Assembly: GCA_046290675.1 (NCBI GenBank)
Contig: JBKAHA010000012.1
Span: forward strand, 62,001-126,000
Direction: 5' to 3'
From: Aureliella sp046290675
GTDB lineage: Bacteria > Planctomycetota > Planctomycetia > Pirellulales > Pirellulaceae
DNA: 64,000 nt
A model generated the notes under the pieces. That model saw nothing but the letters and a program-made list of their open reading frames with translations. It did not search any database and was not told the origin of the DNA. Of the stretch, positions 9,179-17,569 are shown piece by piece. Numbering within the stretch: the first letter of the stretch is position 1; each line of letters starts with the position of its first letter. The translations under genes were made by a program, and so were the position numbers.

Positions 9179-9590
9179 GTGTTGAACTAGATTTTCAATG
9201 CGTTGGTCGGAGTCCAGATCCAGTTATAGGACACACCGGACAATTTTTAGTAACCTTAGAAGCGCGTATGCAACCAGCTCGATTTTCGAATCATAGTACT
9301 TTTGGTCGAGGCAGGCAGTCCCTATGCGACTGAGAAAATTGAAGCACGCTTCGGGAGCCTGGGGGTACAGTCAAGCGTGCCTCCATGGCGTCGGAGGTCG
9401 CGTCCCCTGCGCAGGAGATGCTCGAGATCACGGCGTTAGAGTATAGGAGGCTTCAAGCAGAAAGGTAGTTTTCTTCAGCAGACGCTGCCTACTCGGTCCA
9501 AGTAAGCTAATCGGCTGTGCGCTTCCGCCTGTGGCGAGCATGCTCTTGGTCTTTGTCCGTTCGCGTCATTCATTTTGAATAGGTCATTTG
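9179..9590. other. 412-base divergent intergenic region with three successive hairpins
   Basis: The region lies between the divergent glycosyltransferase and the first sulfatase. Three consecutive inverted repeats are seen: gcacgctt/aagcgtgc (9344-9351 with 9373-9380), cctcc/ggagg (9380-9384 with 9393-9397) and cctgc/gcagg (9406-9415). They lie about 175-250 bases before the sulfatase start and could be part of a structured leader or a small RNA. No open frame of interest was seen. Confidence 0.45.
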
Positions 9591-11105
9591 ATGAGGCATT
9601 ACAGGATCAGCTTTGCCTTCGGCGCCGCAATTGGGTTGACATGTTTTCTAACGGTCCATTCGCGAGCAGAAGTCGGGCCCCAGGGGAACATGATTTTGAT
9701 CCTCGTTGATGATATGGGGGCGCGGGACTGGTCGGGGGCTGGGAATCGGCTTATCGAGACACCAAATATCGATGCCTTGGCCAAGGATGGGGTCGTCTTT
9801 GAGCAATCGTATTCAGCTGCAGCCGTTTGTTCGCCTTCACGCGCGGCACTTCTGACGGGGCGCTATCCATGTCGATCTGGAATTACCGACTGGATTCGGC
9901 CGCGTGCTGAACGACCCTATGGAACGCAGGCCGGTGTCTTTCCGGTTAACTATATTGGCGGACCACATCAAGAGGTTCTCTGTCCCCCCAATCCATACAA
10001 TTTGCCGATCTCAGAACGAACACTGGCAGACAGGCTCCACGGGGGGCGATTCGTCAGTGCGTTCATCGGGAAGTGGCATTTAGGCGATGAAGATTGGTCT
10101 CCACTCGCACAGGGCTTCGACTTCAATTTCGGTGGGTGCGATTTAACGCGTCCGCCGAGCTACTTTGATCCTTACTCAGAACCAGGGACAGAACACTCCA
10201 CTTTGGGCGACGGGATTCCAGGCTTACGGCCCAGGAAAGTTGGCCAGTATCTGACTGACCGCGAGGCCGATGAAGCATGTGACTTCATTCGACAATGGAA
10301 AGATCGCTACTTCTTCATTCAGCTAGCACATTACGGAGGGGCTGCAGACAGAGAAGCCCCCGAATCTTTGATAAAGAAGTACAAGCGAAAGGGCGCTTCC
10401 AGAAGGCGAGCGATCCATGCAGCAAAAATGGAGTCGGTGGATCACTCCCTAGGTAAGATCCGTGACACACTTCAAGAAGTAGGGCTTGCAGACAAAACTC
10501 TGATTTGGCTGACCAGTGATAATGGTGGACCGTTTGTCGATCGTTCAGGCTCAGCTGGGCAGCCACCACTTCGCGGCAGCAAAGGCTCTCCTTACGAAGG
10601 TGGGATACGAGTCCCGACGATAGTGCATTTTCCGGCCAAGATTGCGGCTGGTGTTTCGCAAGACCCAATTTCGTCGATCGATGTTTATCGGACCCTGGAT
10701 CGTTTTGCTTCCGGTTGGAACGCACCTAACCCTGGCCTGACCTTGGACGGGGCTGACTTAATGCCTCACCTCTTTGAAAAGCTACAAGTCTCGGTTCCTG
10801 ATCGCAGCCTCTATTGGCACTTTCCGCACTATCGAAATGGCGTTTTTCCTTACAGCATTATTCGACGCGGGGATATGAAGTTGATCCACTTCTATGCGAG
10901 TGAAGAAGGTGGTGAGAAGCAAGAGCTCTACGACTTAAGCCTCGACCCCTCTGAGTCGAATGATTTGGCATCTGAGCGCCCGGTTTTGGTCGAAGATCTG
11001 AAAAGTGAATTGATGAGAGCTCTGCGGCTAATGCAGGCCCAAATGCCGAAACCAAACCCTAAGTTCGCCGAATTCCAATCGAAGTCGAAGTCGAAGTCGA
11101 AGTAG
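9591..11105 (+). CDS. Secreted sulfatase (formylglycine type) with Ser-Lys repeat tail
   Basis: A sulfatase of about 504 residues. I place the start at the ATG at 9591 rather than the TTG one codon earlier. A signal peptide (ISFAFGAAIGLTCFLTVHSRA) is followed by the metal-binding MILILVDDMG. The active-site motif is CSPSRAALLTGRYP, with the Cys near residue 80 expected to be converted to formylglycine. The segments FIGKWHLGD and LTSDNGG supply other conserved catalytic and metal-binding residues. The enzyme probably removes sulfate esters from polysaccharides in the periplasm or outside. The C-terminus ends in four Ser-Lys pairs encoded by a perfect hexamer repeat. Confidence 0.92.
   Translation: MRHYRISFAFGAAIGLTCFLTVHSRAEVGPQGNMILILVDDMGARDWSGAGNRLIETPNIDALAKDGVVFEQSYSAAAVCSPSRAALLTGRYPCRSGITDWIRPRAERPYGTQAGVFPVNYIGGPHQEVLCPPNPYNLPISERTLADRLHGGRFVSAFIGKWHLGDEDWSPLAQGFDFNFGGCDLTRPPSYFDPYSEPGTEHSTLGDGIPGLRPRKVGQYLTDREADEACDFIRQWKDRYFFIQLAHYGGAADREAPESLIKKYKRKGASRRRAIHAAKMESVDHSLGKIRDTLQEVGLADKTLIWLTSDNGGPFVDRSGSAGQPPLRGSKGSPYEGGIRVPTIVHFPAKIAAGVSQDPISSIDVYRTLDRFASGWNAPNPGLTLDGADLMPHLFEKLQVSVPDRSLYWHFPHYRNGVFPYSIIRRGDMKLIHFYASEEGGEKQELYDLSLDPSESNDLASERPVLVEDLKSELMRALRLMQAQMPKPNPKFAEFQSKSKSKSK
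11079..11102 (+). repeat. Hexanucleotide tandem repeat TCGAAG x4
   Basis: Four perfect copies of tcgaag directly precede the TAG stop of the sulfatase and encode four Ser-Lys pairs. A change in copy number would keep the frame and alter only tail length. Confidence 0.9.
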
Positions 11106-11189
11106 CGACGGGATGGAATCCTGCCCGTTTGGGCTGTTCTGCGAGTTGATTCAGGATGGAGAATTGGGCCGCTGGCATTGCCAGGGGAA

Positions 11190-11225
11190 CGAAAAAAGCC
11201 CGCGCCGATGAACTTCAGCGCGGGC
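11190..11225 (-). terminator. Rho-independent terminator for the acetylesterase-like gene
   Basis: The stem gcccgcgc (11198-11205) pairs with gcgcgggc (11218-11225). On the minus strand it is followed by six T residues (the A-run at 11192-11197). It terminates transcription coming from 11436-12956, although a mobile-element-like insertion now separates the two. Confidence 0.85.
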
Positions 11226-11250
11226 AGGTGTGGGCTTTCGAACCAGCTTC

Positions 11251-11395
11251 CAGGGCCAATCAAAATTTAAAAATGGGAAGAATTCCTCCCCGTCGCTCAG
11301 GCTCCGACCCTCCGTAAATTCCTCGCTAAACTCGGAAACGGAGGGTTGGGTATTGAATCGCCACTCAACCCAGATTCAAACTTTGATTGACCCTG
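11251..11395. mobile_element. MITE-like element, copy 1, with 10-bp target duplication
   Basis: A 145-base element with inverted ends (cagggccaatcaaa... and ...tttgattgaccctg) and an internal hairpin accctccg/cggagggt (11307-11314 with 11339-11346). The 10 bases aaccagcttc occur perfectly at 11241-11250 and 11396-11405, i.e. directly on both sides, as expected for a target-site duplication. There is no coding capacity. It lies 30 bases after the stop of the minus-strand acetylesterase-like gene. Confidence 0.8.
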
Positions 11396-11435
11396 AACCA
11401 GCTTCTACTTCGATGCTTTTGAAGATCGATGGACG

Positions 11436-12956
11436 CTAAAATTTGTCGACCGTAATGCCTGGCCAGTCATCCGTTCGAAATGGAGTTAACGGCAACCCTT
11501 GGGTGTCGTACATGTTGCAGACAGGGTTGTCAGCCCAAGCGTATCGGACTGCGACAGGGTCGGGAACGGATTGACTACGCACTTCGATGCGGCCGTCTTT
11601 CAAAATGACTGCGTCAGCCCATACGAATTTCTTGTCCTCGCCCGCGATGGCGAATCCGACAGGGTAGCGTACATCAAATGGTCGCCAGCCTCCGTTGACA
11701 TGTTCGAAGGTCAAAACGATTTTGTCGCCCTCCTTTTCCATCGATGAATAGGTTGGGCTGTGGTAGGCGATTTCGTAACCGTACTGGTTCGCTAGAGCCC
11801 AACGAGCGAGTCGCTGGCCGACGATCACTTTGTTGCGTGGGTGGATGTCTTTACCTTCACCAATGTCGATGATGACGGCCTCGCCCGTGTTAGGAAGGGC
11901 GGACAACGTCATTGTTTGAGCTTCGCGGAGTTCAGCCCAATCGCTTTCGGCTGGCTCTGCCTTTTCGTCACGGAAATCTGCCAGCTGGACCCAATAAAAA
12001 GGGAATTCGCCAGCGCCCCATTCATCGCGCCAATTTTGAATCATCTTTGGGAAGACATGTCGATATTGGAAAGCGCGGCTCGCGTTCGATTCACCCTGGT
12101 ACCAGATTGCTCCCTTAATGCCATAGCCCAGGTGGGATTTGAGCACACCGTTGTAGATATTGCTTGGGCGTTGGTTACCGTTGAGTTGTCTTTGCAGTCC
12201 GCGGAGTTCTTGCTTCTCCTTGTCGGTCTTGTTCTTCTTAGCTTCAAGCTCGGCCATCCTTGGAAGTCCATTGGCCTCGGTCTTCTTCCATCTTTCCATT
12301 GTTTTTGCGTATTTCGGATCGGATTCGAGCAAGTCGCGTCGAATCCATGCGTCTGCGGCTGACCCTCCCCACGAGTTGTTGACCAAGCCGATCGGGACGC
12401 CTAACGCCTGATAAAGTTGGCGGCCAAAGAAATAGCCGACTGCCGAGAACCCACCCACGGTGTCCGGAGAGCAGACCATCCATTCGTTGTCGTGCGTCCA
12501 AACCGGTTCTTGGCTCCCTGTGTTTGGGAAATTGATCGATCGGATCTTGGGGAAATTTGCGGTGGCGATCTCTAGATCCGGATCGTTTGCTCTGGCTACT
12601 GGCCATTCCATATTGGACTGGCCAGAACAAATCCAGACTTCGCCAACGAGGACGTCCTTAATCGTGATTTCGTTTGAGCCCTTTACATTCAGTTCATAGG
12701 GGCCTCCCGCTGGAATTGGATCGATCATCACCTCCCAATCGCCATTGGAATCGGCGGTCGTTGTTTTGGATTGCCCGTTGATGGCAACGGTAATCGATTC
12801 GCCGGAGCCTGCCCGTCCCCAGACTTTATTGGTTTGCTTCTGCTGCAAAACCATGTGATCGGTGAAAATGCCTGGCAAGCTAACCTCAGCGTGGGTCGTG
12901 CCAACTTGGAAGAGTGCAAGCAGCAATGCTGCCGCTAAAAGACTTGGTTTTCTCAT
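11436..12956 (-). CDS. Sialate O-acetylesterase-like SGNH hydrolase
   Basis: The likely start is the ATG at 12956, which opens a clear signal peptide (MRKPSLLAAALLLALFQVG, then TTHAEV); the longer frame upstream is not needed. The 506-residue protein has the SGNH blocks: GEVWICSGQSNMEW with the nucleophilic Ser, the NNSWGG block, IWYQGESNASRA, and the C-terminal DIHPRNK that supplies the catalytic Asp and His. Family members remove O-acetyl groups from sialic acids or plant and algal polysaccharides. Placed among three sulfatases, it probably deacetylates a sulfated glycan. A GC-rich hairpin (12989-13008) lies just upstream of the start. Confidence 0.9.
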   Translation of the reverse strand: MRKPSLLAAALLLALFQVGTTHAEVSLPGIFTDHMVLQQKQTNKVWGRAGSGESITVAINGQSKTTTADSNGDWEVMIDPIPAGGPYELNVKGSNEITIKDVLVGEVWICSGQSNMEWPVARANDPDLEIATANFPKIRSINFPNTGSQEPVWTHDNEWMVCSPDTVGGFSAVGYFFGRQLYQALGVPIGLVNNSWGGSAADAWIRRDLLESDPKYAKTMERWKKTEANGLPRMAELEAKKNKTDKEKQELRGLQRQLNGNQRPSNIYNGVLKSHLGYGIKGAIWYQGESNASRAFQYRHVFPKMIQNWRDEWGAGEFPFYWVQLADFRDEKAEPAESDWAELREAQTMTLSALPNTGEAVIIDIGEGKDIHPRNKVIVGQRLARWALANQYGYEIAYHSPTYSSMEKEGDKIVLTFEHVNGGWRPFDVRYPVGFAIAGEDKKFVWADAVILKDGRIEVRSQSVPDPVAVRYAWADNPVCNMYDTQGLPLTPFRTDDWPGITVDKF

Positions 12957-12988
12957 GGGAGTTCCTCGGAGTCGAGTCGAATGGGTAA

Positions 12989-13008
12989 GGCCCGCTCTAT
13001 CGCGGGCC
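12989..13008. promoter_or_regulatory. GC-rich hairpin in the acetylesterase leader
   Basis: The arms ggcccgc and gcgggcc form a perfect 7-bp stem with the loop tctatc. It lies about 33 bases upstream of the ATG at 12956 and is followed further upstream by gcgttgcaacgc (self-complementary) and gattcg/cgaatc. This could control translation or be the end of a separate short transcript; there is no T-run. Confidence 0.4.
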
Positions 13009-13247
13009 AGCAAGCGTTGCAACGCCCGTTGGTGACACAGAAACTCGGCGATTCGTCGCGAATCTCTGCCGCCAAGCAGAGTCAGGTTGGCTCCTGCGGA
13101 GGGGAGCTCGGAGGGTCCAACATCATAGCAGAATTGATAATCGATAAGCCGAAAGGTAAGTAGATTCTTGCCGTCCAAAATTGGCACCGAAGGTGGGATG
13201 GCCTTAGGCAATCGGGCGATCAAAACCGGTTAGAATGATGCGGTCTT

Positions 13248-14825
13248 ATGGAATCTGCTCGTTGTCGGGTGAGATTCAGGAAAATGGAAGACCGTTTTGC
13301 AGTCGGGGATGGACGGGCGATGTTGTCGAATTCGAAACGCATTATGTCGGCGAGAACGCGCGTGGTCTTAGCTGATTCGGTCGGTGGACGATACCCTGGC
13401 GGCAGCTTCTTGATGGTGATGCCGTTATTGTGCTGCATGATGTATTCAACATCGGTCTGGGCAGCGAATGCCGTACGGCCCAATGTCGTTATCCTGATGG
13501 CAGATGACTGTACGTTCAGCGACCTTCCTGCATACGGAGGCATCAATGCGAAGACGCCTAACCTGGACGCATTGGCAAGATCAAGTCTGGTGTTCAATCG
13601 AGCTTACCTTTGCTCAGCGATGTGCCAGCCATGCAGGGCGGAGCTGTTTACCGGGCAGTACCCAATGCGAAACGGGTGCGCATGGAACCATTCGGCAAGT
13701 CGCAACGGTGTACGCAGTTTGCCTCACTTCTTTGGTGACGCGGGTTATCGAGTAGGCATAGCCGGAAAGATCCATGTGAAGCCCGATGATGTATTCCCGT
13801 TTGAGAAAGTAGACGGTTTTGACCGTAGTTGTGTCAGAAACCCGACGAAGCAGCATGATCTCAGCGCGATTCGCCAGTTTATCAGTCGCGACAAGAAACA
13901 GCCTTTCTGCTTGGTCGTAGCCCTGGTGGAACCCCATGTTCCCTGGGTGATGGGGGATGCGTCCCAATATCCACCGACAGAGATACGTTTGCCGCCCAAC
14001 ATTGCAGATACGCCTCGTACGCGGCAGGACTACGGAAAGTATTTGGCAGAGATTTCGTACATGGACGGCCAGGTTGGTGAGCTGCTTGAGGTTTTGGAGG
14101 CTAGCAATGAGAGTGATGGCACTGTCGTTGTTTTTACCTCTGAACAAGGATCGCAATTCCCCGGGTGCAAGTGGACCAACTTCGATACTGGGGTCCATAC
14201 AGCACTAATGATTCGTGGTTTGGGCGTTGCTGAGCCAGGGAGCCGGACGGATGCGTTAGTCCAGTATGCGGACCTTGCGCCGACCTTGCTTGACTTGGTT
14301 GGGATAGAGGCATCTGGAGAGGAATTCGATGGTACTAGTTTTGCTCCGGTGATCCGCGGCGAGTCTGATCAACACCGTGATTACGTGTATGGGATGCACA
14401 ATAATGTGCCAGAGGGGCCTAGTTATCCCATACGATCGATTTCAGATGGACGCTTTCACCTGATTCAGAATTTGAAGCCGGACGAGATTTATATCGAGAA
14501 GCATTTGATGGGAATCAAAGGTGAAGGGAGCCTCAATAATCCCTACTGGGGTACCTGGGTGTGGTCCTCGGCAAACGATTCACGCAACTACGAGCTCGTC
14601 AAACGCTATATGTCGCGGCCGGCTGTCCAGCTATTCGATCTCGATCGCGATGCCTACGAAATGTCGAACTTGGTGGACGATCCAGAGTATGGAGCGATCA
14701 AAGAGCGATTGCAAACGGAGCTGGAACGCTGGATGGAAACGCAGGGAGATCCTGGGATTCAGCAAGACAGCCAATCGAGTTTGCAGGCCGCGCGTCAGGG
14801 TAAGCATCGCTTCTTTCCCGATTAG
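13248..14825 (+). CDS. Secreted sulfatase (heparan/choline-type), motif CQPCR
   Basis: A sulfatase of up to 525 residues. The true start is uncertain: the hydrophobic signal (MVMPLLCCMMYSTSVWAA) begins near residue 56, so starts at 13320, 13344 or 13413 are possible. Active site: MCQPCRAELFTGQYP, with Cys126 of the longest form as the expected formylglycine residue; the Ser of the common CxPSR motif is Cys here, which the CxPxR consensus allows. The upstream metal block is VVILMADD, and GIAGKIHVKP replaces the usual GKWH. It resembles N-sulfoglucosamine-type sulfohydrolases. It is divergent from the acetylesterase and followed by another sulfatase. Confidence 0.88.
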   Translation: MESARCRVRFRKMEDRFAVGDGRAMLSNSKRIMSARTRVVLADSVGGRYPGGSFLMVMPLLCCMMYSTSVWAANAVRPNVVILMADDCTFSDLPAYGGINAKTPNLDALARSSLVFNRAYLCSAMCQPCRAELFTGQYPMRNGCAWNHSASRNGVRSLPHFFGDAGYRVGIAGKIHVKPDDVFPFEKVDGFDRSCVRNPTKQHDLSAIRQFISRDKKQPFCLVVALVEPHVPWVMGDASQYPPTEIRLPPNIADTPRTRQDYGKYLAEISYMDGQVGELLEVLEASNESDGTVVVFTSEQGSQFPGCKWTNFDTGVHTALMIRGLGVAEPGSRTDALVQYADLAPTLLDLVGIEASGEEFDGTSFAPVIRGESDQHRDYVYGMHNNVPEGPSYPIRSISDGRFHLIQNLKPDEIYIEKHLMGIKGEGSLNNPYWGTWVWSSANDSRNYELVKRYMSRPAVQLFDLDRDAYEMSNLVDDPEYGAIKERLQTELERWMETQGDPGIQQDSQSSLQAARQGKHRFFPD

Positions 14826-15009
14826 GCGGTCGGGGCGGTCGATGTTCATAAATTACGAGATACCCCTACCCCGCCCCCCCAACGAATTCCAGGTCCGAGC
14901 AGTACTGCATGGTCGCTTCGCTTCCATAATTATTTGGATAGCACTACATGGTCCGAAATTCACTTGAGCGCTCAGTAGGCGGGTTGATCGCAACAAAGAG
15001 GAGTCTTTC

Positions 15010-16494
15010 ATGGAACGCTTGTTGGATTCGATGGCACTAGCCGCAATACTTCAACGGCCTGGCAGGCGGTTAAGCCTGGTGTGTTGTTTGCTGCTCTTGG
15101 GACTGCCAGCGAGTTGTTTGGCCCAAGTCTCGGGGCGTCCCAATGTGATTCTGATGATGGCGGATGACCAAGGATGGGGGGAAACCAGCTACAACGGTCA
15201 CCCTAGGTTGAAGACGCCGAATTTGGACCTAATGGCATCCAAGGGCCTACGTTTAGATCGATTCTATGCGGCTGCTCCGGTCTGTTCACCGACACGGGCG
15301 AGCGTGTTGACCGGACGCTCCAATAATCGAACAGGTGTCGAATCACATGGTTTTGCTCTGAGGTTGCAAGAGAAAACGATTGCCAAAGCGATGAAGGAAG
15401 CGGGCTATCGGACAGGGCATTTTGGGAAATGGCATTTGAATGGTCTGCGAGGGCCAGGCGTTCCGGTCTTGGCTAGCGACGATCACAACCCGGGAGTCTT
15501 CGGATTCCAGGAATGGCTCTCAGTCACCAATTTCTTTGATCGAGATCCAATCCTTGGGCGCAAGGGTAAGTTTGAAGAGTTCCGTGGTGATTCTTCAGAG
15601 GTCGTTGTAGCTGAAGCGCTAAAGTTCGTGGAGGGATGCGTTACTCAGGAAGAGCCATTCTTTACGGTGATCTGGTTTGGTACTCCGCATTCGCCCTTTC
15701 ACGCAAGCGAAGAAGACTTCAAGCCGTTCGAGGACCTCGACGAGAACTCCAAACATCACTATGGCGAGCTCGTTGCGATGGATCGGAGCGTCGGGACGCT
15801 GCGCAATCGCTTGCTCGAGTTGGGCGTTAGCGAAAACACGTTGTTTTGGTACTGCAGCGACAATGGCGGCTTAGCAGGTATCACGCCGACGACGGTGAAG
15901 AACCTGCGTGGAAATAAAGGGACGATCTACGAAGGCGGGCTAAGGGTCCCTTGTGTGATCGAATGGCCCGCGATGATAAAGCCGCGAATCTCTAGCGAGC
16001 CAGCAGTGGCAATGGATATCTTTCCGACTCTCGTAGAAGCTTGTGGGCTGTCGAAAAAATCGATGCTTCAACCGCAAGATGGAATCAGCTTGATGGAGCT
16101 GTTTAAGGGTGGATCAGCGAGTCGTAAGCAAGTGATACCGTTCAACTGCTTCGGCGAGACAGCCATCGTGGATGGACAGTACAAATTATTGCATGTGGGC
16201 AAAGGGAAACGCCGTAAGGATCTCCACTTTGAACTGTACGATTTGGAGGCTGATCCCACTGAGTCAACCAATTTGTTGGACGAGATGCCGGAGATTGCTA
16301 GCCGCATGAAAAACAAGATGGACGATTGGCTTTTTAGCCTGAAGCGCAGTATCGACGGTAAAGATTACCCTGAAAGAAAGGTGAACCCTGGGGAGCCTGA
16401 GCCGCAGTTTTGGAATCAGACCGAGAGCTACGCGCCCTATTTTGAGGATTGGCGGGATCGGCCAGAGTACAAGCGGTGGTTGAAAGACAAATAG
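15010..16494 (+). CDS. Secreted arylsulfatase-type sulfatase, motif CSPTR
   Basis: The ATG at 15010 is preceded by a good ribosome binding site (gaggag). The 494-residue protein starts with a signal peptide (LSLVCCLLLLGLPASCLAQ), then the metal-binding VILMMADDQGWG and the active site VCSPTRASVLTGR with Cys92. GHFGKWHLNG and FWYCSDNGG are further conserved blocks. The C-terminal LYDLEADPTESTNL segment is typical of the family. It probably acts on sulfated polysaccharides with the two preceding sulfatases. The 184-base gap upstream holds no hairpin with a T-run, so co-transcription with the gene at 13248 is possible. Confidence 0.92.
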   Translation: MERLLDSMALAAILQRPGRRLSLVCCLLLLGLPASCLAQVSGRPNVILMMADDQGWGETSYNGHPRLKTPNLDLMASKGLRLDRFYAAAPVCSPTRASVLTGRSNNRTGVESHGFALRLQEKTIAKAMKEAGYRTGHFGKWHLNGLRGPGVPVLASDDHNPGVFGFQEWLSVTNFFDRDPILGRKGKFEEFRGDSSEVVVAEALKFVEGCVTQEEPFFTVIWFGTPHSPFHASEEDFKPFEDLDENSKHHYGELVAMDRSVGTLRNRLLELGVSENTLFWYCSDNGGLAGITPTTVKNLRGNKGTIYEGGLRVPCVIEWPAMIKPRISSEPAVAMDIFPTLVEACGLSKKSMLQPQDGISLMELFKGGSASRKQVIPFNCFGETAIVDGQYKLLHVGKGKRRKDLHFELYDLEADPTESTNLLDEMPEIASRMKNKMDDWLFSLKRSIDGKDYPERKVNPGEPEPQFWNQTESYAPYFEDWRDRPEYKRWLKDK

Positions 16495-16649
16495 CCGGTT
16501 GGTCGCATCACAATGGGCGGGTTGCAAGACACTTGCGTTTATACTCCTCTAAACCAATATCTTTTGAGAACGTAGTGCTTCTTGAGTTGCTGACCAGGCT
16601 GCACAGACTGTCTCTACTTCACCGCATTCGAAGTTCTGAGTAAGAGAGC

Positions 16650-17321
16650 ATGGAAACGATACGCGCCAACTTTCAAAGCAGCTATCTCATGCGTTATGCC
16701 ATCATGGCGGCGATATGTATTGGGGCTGGCCTTTGGTTTGCTTACGACGGATTCATTGGCTATCCCAGCAACATCCCCGCCGCGAAAGCGTATGACGAGA
16801 TTCGCGACCTCACGGACGCGGAGACTAAAATTGAACGCTGGAATGCGTTGGCCGAAGAAAACGGTTGGTCAAAAAGGGCTCCGGAAAAGACTGTGGAAGA
16901 AATCGAAAGCGATATCGTCGGACAGTATTTCTGGATGGCGGTCTGCTTCCTCGGTGGCATTCCGGCGGTTTTCTTCTACGTGAAATCGAGAGGCACCTGG
17001 GTCGAATCGACTGACGATGGCCTACAAGCCAGTTGGGGCCAAGAGATGAGCTTTGCCAACGTTGTCCAATTGGACAAGAAGAGGTGGGAAAAGAAGGGAA
17101 TCGCCAAAGCTAGTTACATGGACGGAGATGTTGGTCGTACGTTCGTTTTTGATGATTTCAAATACGAGCGAGAGCCGCTTGGAAAGATCCTGACGCGATT
17201 AGAAGAGACGCTGGAACGCGAGAAAATTGTTGGTGGTCCGACTGAAGCCGAAATCGCGGAAAAGAAAGCGACCGAACAGGAGGAGGATGAGGCGGAGCAG
17301 GTAGAAGCGCAAGAAGGATGA
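16650..17321 (+). CDS. Hypothetical protein with two membrane segments and an acidic tail
   Basis: A 223-residue protein with no recognised domain. The N-terminal hydrophobic segment (YAIMAAICIGAGLWFAYDGF) and a second one (FWMAVCFLGGIPAVFFYV, near residue 95) suggest two passes with a roughly 55-residue loop between them. The remainder is soluble and resembles a PH-like or bacterial EphA-type fold only loosely. The tail is rich in Glu and Lys. Start: ATG at 16650 after taagagag. It stands alone after the sulfatase cluster and converges with manC. Confidence 0.7.
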   Translation: METIRANFQSSYLMRYAIMAAICIGAGLWFAYDGFIGYPSNIPAAKAYDEIRDLTDAETKIERWNALAEENGWSKRAPEKTVEEIESDIVGQYFWMAVCFLGGIPAVFFYVKSRGTWVESTDDGLQASWGQEMSFANVVQLDKKRWEKKGIAKASYMDGDVGRTFVFDDFKYEREPLGKILTRLEETLEREKIVGGPTEAEIAEKKATEQEEDEAEQVEAQEG

Positions 17322-17490
17322 AAGAAGGCCTGAGTTCTCGTAACTCAAGACGTGTTCGAGAATACAGAGCTGTTTTCGCATAGCCTTTAAACTAGGACGA
17401 GCTTGACACCAAGTTTTGGCTTTAAGTCAGCGTCTAGGGCAACTGCCACCCACAGCACCCGCCGCGGCGATTTGACATCCTGTCAGGTCA

Positions 17491-17518
17491 GCCAGTGGTT
17501 AAGAACCACCTCTGGCTT
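17491..17518. terminator. Stem-loop between convergent genes
   Basis: The arms agccag-tggtt and aacca-(cct)-ctggct form a stem of 11 pairs with a small internal bulge. It lies between the 223-residue gene (ends 17321) and manC (stop at 17570). There is no T-run, so it may be a weak bidirectional terminator or an mRNA-stabilising hairpin. Confidence 0.45.
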
Positions 17519-17569
17519 GTGATAGGTCGGAAACTGCATGGAATTCTGCAAAGGCAGCTCTAGGTGTGG

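Noticed and set aside
13220..13597. A 125-codon minus-strand open frame across the start of the sulfatase gene
   Set aside because: It overlaps the coding and signal-peptide region of the sulfatase at 13248, whose product is clearly recognisable.
17199..17381. Minus-strand open frame with hydrophobic residues overlapping the end of the 223-residue gene
   Set aside because: It is the reverse of the Glu/Lys-rich tail; the hydrophobicity is a complement artefact.
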